34,660 nt of DNA, taken from contig JAJVHZ010000039.1 of NCBI GenBank assembly GCA_022072255.1, positions 1-34,660 on the forward strand, in the 5' to 3' direction. The DNA comes from Gammaproteobacteria bacterium (GTDB lineage: Bacteria; Pseudomonadota; Gammaproteobacteria; JAJPIJ01). The notes under the pieces are model-generated. The model did not search any database. It saw only the letters and a program-made list of their open reading frames with translations, and was not told where the DNA came from. The position numbers were made by a program, and so were the translations under genes. Positions 33,840 to 34,660 of this stretch are shown piece by piece (the stretch's first letter is position 1; each line of letters starts with the position of its first letter).

Positions 33840-34660
33840 ATGGGTGCCGATGCGTTGTCGGACGTGCTGCGTACTGTGAGGCTGACCGGCGCGGTGTTTT
33901 TCGACGTCGACGCCTCCTCGCCGTGGGCGGCCGAGGCGCCCCCGGGTCGGCTGCTCGCGCCCTACGTCATGCCGGGCGCGCAGCACCTCATCGAATATCA
34001 CGTGGTCACCAGGGGTTCGTGCTGGGGCGGACTCGTCGGCGAGCCGCAGGTGCAGCTCAAGGCCGGCGACGTGATCGTCTTCCCGCACGGCGACGCGCAC
34101 GTCATGTCGAGCGCACCGGGGATGCGCGCGCCGGTCGACGCGAATGCGGTGCCGAAGCCGCCGCATCCGCCGCTGCCGATCAGGATCCGCCAGGGCGGCG
34201 GCGGACCCGACGGCTCGCGCGTGATCTGCGGCTTCCTCAGCTGCGACGCGCGCCCCTTCAATCCGCTGCTCGCGACCCTGCCGCGCGTGCTGCACGTGAG
34301 CGAGCAGCCCGGGGAGGACTGGCTGAGCCACTTCGTGCGCTTCGCATTGCACGAGGCAAACGAGCAGAGCGCCGGCGGGGAGTGCATGCTCGCGTGCATG
34401 AGCGAGCTGATGTTCGTGGAGGTGGTGCGGCGATATCTGAGATCGCTGCCGCCGGATCAGACCGGCTGGCTTGCCGGCCTGCGCGATCGGCACGTGGGCC
34501 GCGCGCTGTCGCTGCTGCACGGGCAACCGGCGCATCCCTGGACGCTCGATGAGCTTGCCCGGCAGGCGGGGACTTCGCGTTCCGTGCTCGCGGAGCGGTT
34601 CCAGCACTTCGTCGGCCAGCCGCCGATGCACTATCTCACGCGCTGGCGCATGCAGGTGGC
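33840..34660 (+). CDS. AraC-family regulator with N-terminal cupin (3' end cut by window)
   Basis: The frame runs from ATG 33840, with GGGGAGG about 6 bases upstream, to the window end without a stop, giving 273 visible residues. The N-terminal domain (about 10-200) is the Cupin_6/AraC-binding type: LLAPYVMPGAQHLIEYHVVTRG, then LKAGDVIVFPHGDAHVM. After a Pro-rich loop, the C-terminal AraC helix-turn-helix begins near residue 220: DRHVGRALSLLHG, then WTLDELARQAGTSRSVLAERF and VGQPPMHYLTRWRMQ. The second helix-turn-helix is cut off. Cupin_6 regulators often control a divergent oxidoreductase or detoxification gene; here the divergent neighbour is the methyltransferase. Ligand unknown. Confidence 0.9.
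   Translation, partial: MGADALSDVLRTVRLTGAVFFDVDASSPWAAEAPPGRLLAPYVMPGAQHLIEYHVVTRGSCWGGLVGEPQVQLKAGDVIVFPHGDAHVMSSAPGMRAPVDANAVPKPPHPPLPIRIRQGGGGPDGSRVICGFLSCDARPFNPLLATLPRVLHVSEQPGEDWLSHFVRFALHEANEQSAGGECMLACMSELMFVEVVRRYLRSLPPDQTGWLAGLRDRHVGRALSLLHGQPAHPWTLDELARQAGTSRSVLAERFQHFVGQPPMHYLTRWRMQV

Overview
The window is a GC-rich chromosomal segment, densely coding on both strands, with no rRNA, tRNA, CRISPR array or insertion-sequence transposase that I can see. Codon use is GC-biased throughout. The gene set (EmrE-type SMR pump, QorA-type quinone reductase, MlaF-like ATPase, FecR-domain periplasmic protein, outer-membrane autotransporter barrel, full-length tandem UvrA) points to a Gram-negative, high-GC gamma- or betaproteobacterium. 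I cannot place it to genus from sequence alone.

Layout. 1-5.3 kb: 3' part of a TatD-family hydrolase, convergent with an anti-sigma-type ATP-binding protein; a small membrane protein convergent with a membrane-anchored GH17 beta-glucan enzyme; an EamA transporter translationally coupled to a small upstream gene; a Cys-rich zinc-ribbon-like protein. 5.4-6.1 kb: a DUF433/DUF5615 toxin-antitoxin-like pair with overlapping genes. 6.3-19.9 kb: a stress or maintenance block made of a tandem ('dimeric form') UvrA of 1897 residues, a stand-alone GroEL without GroES, a two-CBS protein, an orphan MlaF-like ABC ATPase, a LonB-like ATP-dependent protease with intact Ser/Lys dyad, a USP-like protein, and a quinone oxidoreductase. 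20.0-23.9 kb: two small genes coupled to each other, then on the minus strand a Ser/Thr kinase fused to a cyclic-nucleotide-binding domain and an uncharacterised protein downstream of it. 24.1-28.6 kb: DUF2784 membrane protein, 5-formyl-THF cyclo-ligase, an autotransporter-type outer-membrane barrel, and a FecR-domain protein coupled to an alpha/beta-hydrolase lipoprotein. 28.8-34.7 kb: trans-sulfuration PLP enzyme, EmrE-like pump, persulfide dioxygenase-rhodanese fusion, a Met/Gly-repeat EF-hand exported protein, a methyltransferase, and a 3'-truncated AraC-family regulator.

The most unusual sequence-level signal is a 51-bp perfect-armed palindrome (10027-10077), of the type seen in REP-like mobile repeats, sitting in frame inside the second half of the tandem UvrA gene and contributing 17 codons just before a zinc-binding CxxC. 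The other attractive unit is the 6-20 kb block, where DNA repair, chaperonin, protease, CBS sensor, USP-like protein and quinone reductase genes sit together around a 476-bp divergent control region. That they form one stress response is inference from neighbourhood and families.
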